Origin: Deltaproteobacteria bacterium
GTDB taxonomy: Bacteria; Desulfobacterota; UBA8473
Length of the DNA: 7,836 nucleotides
Assembly: GCA_030621455.1 (NCBI GenBank)
Contig: JAUXHQ010000072.1
Coordinates: 1 to 7,836, forward strand
Reading direction: 5' to 3'
The translations under genes and the position numbers were made by a program. The notes beneath the pieces were generated by a model. That model saw only the letters and a list, made by a program, of their open reading frames with translations. It was not told the origin of the DNA and searched no databases. Position 1 is the first letter of the stretch; each line of letters starts with the position of its first letter. Shown here piece after piece: positions 7,205 through 7,836 of the stretch.

Positions 7205-7260
7205 GGTGGATGACACAGGATGCCGGTAAACAGAGGGTGTCTCCGTGGGTAAAAACCTGA
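7201..7260 (+). CDS. possible 19-residue peptide coupled to the preceding gene
   Basis: ATG 7201 overlaps the preceding TGA as ATGA, and GGAGG (7189-7193) lies seven bases upstream, an ideal ribosome site. The reading frame is only 19 codons (MRWMTQDAGKQRVSPWVKT) and matches nothing I know. It may be a chance frame, a short coupled peptide, or the stump of a lost fifth operon gene. Confidence 0.25.
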   Translation: MRWMTQDAGKQRVSPWVKT

Positions 7261-7278
7261 CCTTCCTCAAAAAAACTC

Positions 7279-7305
7279 TTGACAAAAAGGCAGTAATCCT
7301 ATAAG
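7279..7305 (+). promoter_or_regulatory. promoter of the initiator tRNA
   Basis: A perfect TTGACA (7279-7284) is followed by TATAAG (7300-7305) with a short 15-base spacer, some 27 bases before the mature tRNA. The -10 box runs into an AT-rich palindrome (7301-7318). It is oriented towards the tRNA and is the only candidate found in the 127-base gap after the threonine operon. Confidence 0.55.
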
Positions 7306-7331
7306 TTAATAAACTTATTAAGTAACTGTGT

Positions 7332-7408
<77 letters not shown>

Positions 7409-7416
7409 ATAAAATC

Positions 7417-7450
7417 AAGGGCTTACGTCGTTTTGGAGTAAGCCCTTTTT
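7417..7450 (+). terminator. intrinsic terminator after the tRNA
   Basis: AAGGGCTTAC (7417-7426) and GTAAGCCCTT (7438-7447) form a perfect 10-base-pair stem with an 11-base loop, followed by a run of T to 7450. On the other strand the stem is followed by GATTTTATT, so it may also stop leftward transcription from the recombinase gene. Confidence 0.88.
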
Positions 7451-7453
7451 AGT

Positions 7454-7475
7454 ATTTGGGGTAAATTTGGGGTAA
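7454..7475. repeat. two abutting copies of ATTTGGGGTAA
   Basis: ATTTGGGGTAA occurs at 7454-7464 and again, without a gap, at 7465-7475. A third partial start, ATATTT, follows. It lies between the tRNA terminator and the stop codon of the recombinase. The position near the presumed attachment site fits arm-type recombinase binding sites, but that role is inferred. Confidence 0.6.
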
Positions 7476-7499
7476 ATATTTCCAACCCCTTTCTTCTCC

Positions 7500-7836
7500 C
7501 TAAAAGGTGCTCCCATAAATATTCTTCATAAACGCTGAGCCATCATTACTGGTGTCCTTTTTGATCCATGAATAATATTTAGTGTGTATCATTTGAAGCG
7601 ACGAATGGCCTAACATACGCTGTATCCAACCAATGTCTTCCCCTGAATCAAGCATCATGGTAGCAAACGAGTGCCGAGTTTGAATCATAGGCCGATATGG
7701 TATGTTTGCTTTCTTTAGAGCAGATTTCCAGATGACCTCTCTAACGTGATCAGGTGTTATATGTCTGCCAGCCTCGTCCAAAAAGACATAAACAGACTTA
7801 CTAAGAGTCAATGCCTTTTGCTCTTTTACCGCCTGT
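7500..7836 (-). CDS. tyrosine recombinase (phage/island integrase), C-terminal catalytic part
   Basis: Minus-strand frame entering from the right edge, so the N-terminal arm- and core-binding domains are outside the window; 111 residues are visible. It holds the second half of the catalytic domain. YVFLDEAGRHITPDHVRE leads into TRHSFAT with the second catalytic Arg. MLGHSS carries the conserved His, and KYYSWI, nine residues later, the nucleophilic Tyr. The position three residues before that Arg, usually His in HxxR, is Ile; related integrases with an aromatic residue there are known. Such enzymes integrate and excise prophages or islands by strand exchange at a tRNA gene. The gene points at the tRNA-fMet 3' end 92 bases away, typical of an element's left end. 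An internal TTG at 7811 should not be taken as the start, since the frame is open upstream. Confidence 0.92.
   Translation of the reverse strand, partial: QAVKEQKALTLSKSVYVFLDEAGRHITPDHVREVIWKSALKKANIPYRPMIQTRHSFATMMLDSGEDIGWIQRMLGHSSLQMIHTKYYSWIKKDTSNDGSAFMKNIYGSTF

Noticed and set aside
7205..7278. Intrinsic terminator of the threonine operon
   Set aside because: Only short, poorly paired stems can be drawn and the tract after them is A-rich, not T-rich, on the coding strand.

Overview
The window is chromosomal DNA from a Gram-negative-type bacterium. The hom-thrC-apgM-like cluster without thrB, the DUF4125 gene, the Nudix protein type and the initiator tRNA best suit a Desulfobacterota / Syntrophobacterales-like (deltaproteobacterial) anaerobe. 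That is an inference from gene content and style, not a proven assignment.

Left (1-1160): a Nudix hydrolase of the CoA-pyrophosphatase type is read leftwards from 791 and runs off the left edge. A tetratricopeptide-repeat (TPR) gene is read rightwards from 1161. Between the two starts lies a 369-base non-coding region with two divergent sigma70-type promoters, each TTGACT with a 17-base spacer. Between those promoters is a 187-base sequence that is one long imperfect palindrome. On the + strand it can fold into an almost continuous helix of about 90 pairs with many G-U wobbles and three tandem G-A pairs. This is the most unusual object in the window.

Middle (1161-7204): six + strand genes. 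A five-repeat TPR protein is followed by an extended SDR (NAD-dependent epimerase/dehydratase-like) protein. Then comes a compact threonine operon: a DUF4125 protein overlapping the homoserine dehydrogenase start by 4 bases, homoserine dehydrogenase with an ACT domain (hom), threonine synthase (thrC), and an archaeal-type cofactor-independent phosphoglycerate-mutase homologue of the kind proposed to replace homoserine kinase. No classical thrB is present. Together hom, the proposed kinase and thrC would carry aspartate semialdehyde to threonine.

Right (7205-7836): a consensus-like promoter drives an initiator tRNA gene (tRNA-fMet, anticodon CAT, encoded CCA), followed by a perfect-stem intrinsic terminator. 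Just beyond are two abutting 11-base repeats and the 3' part of a tyrosine recombinase gene read back towards the tRNA. This arrangement is typical of the left end of an island or prophage integrated at a tRNA 3' end. Its cargo would lie beyond the right edge.
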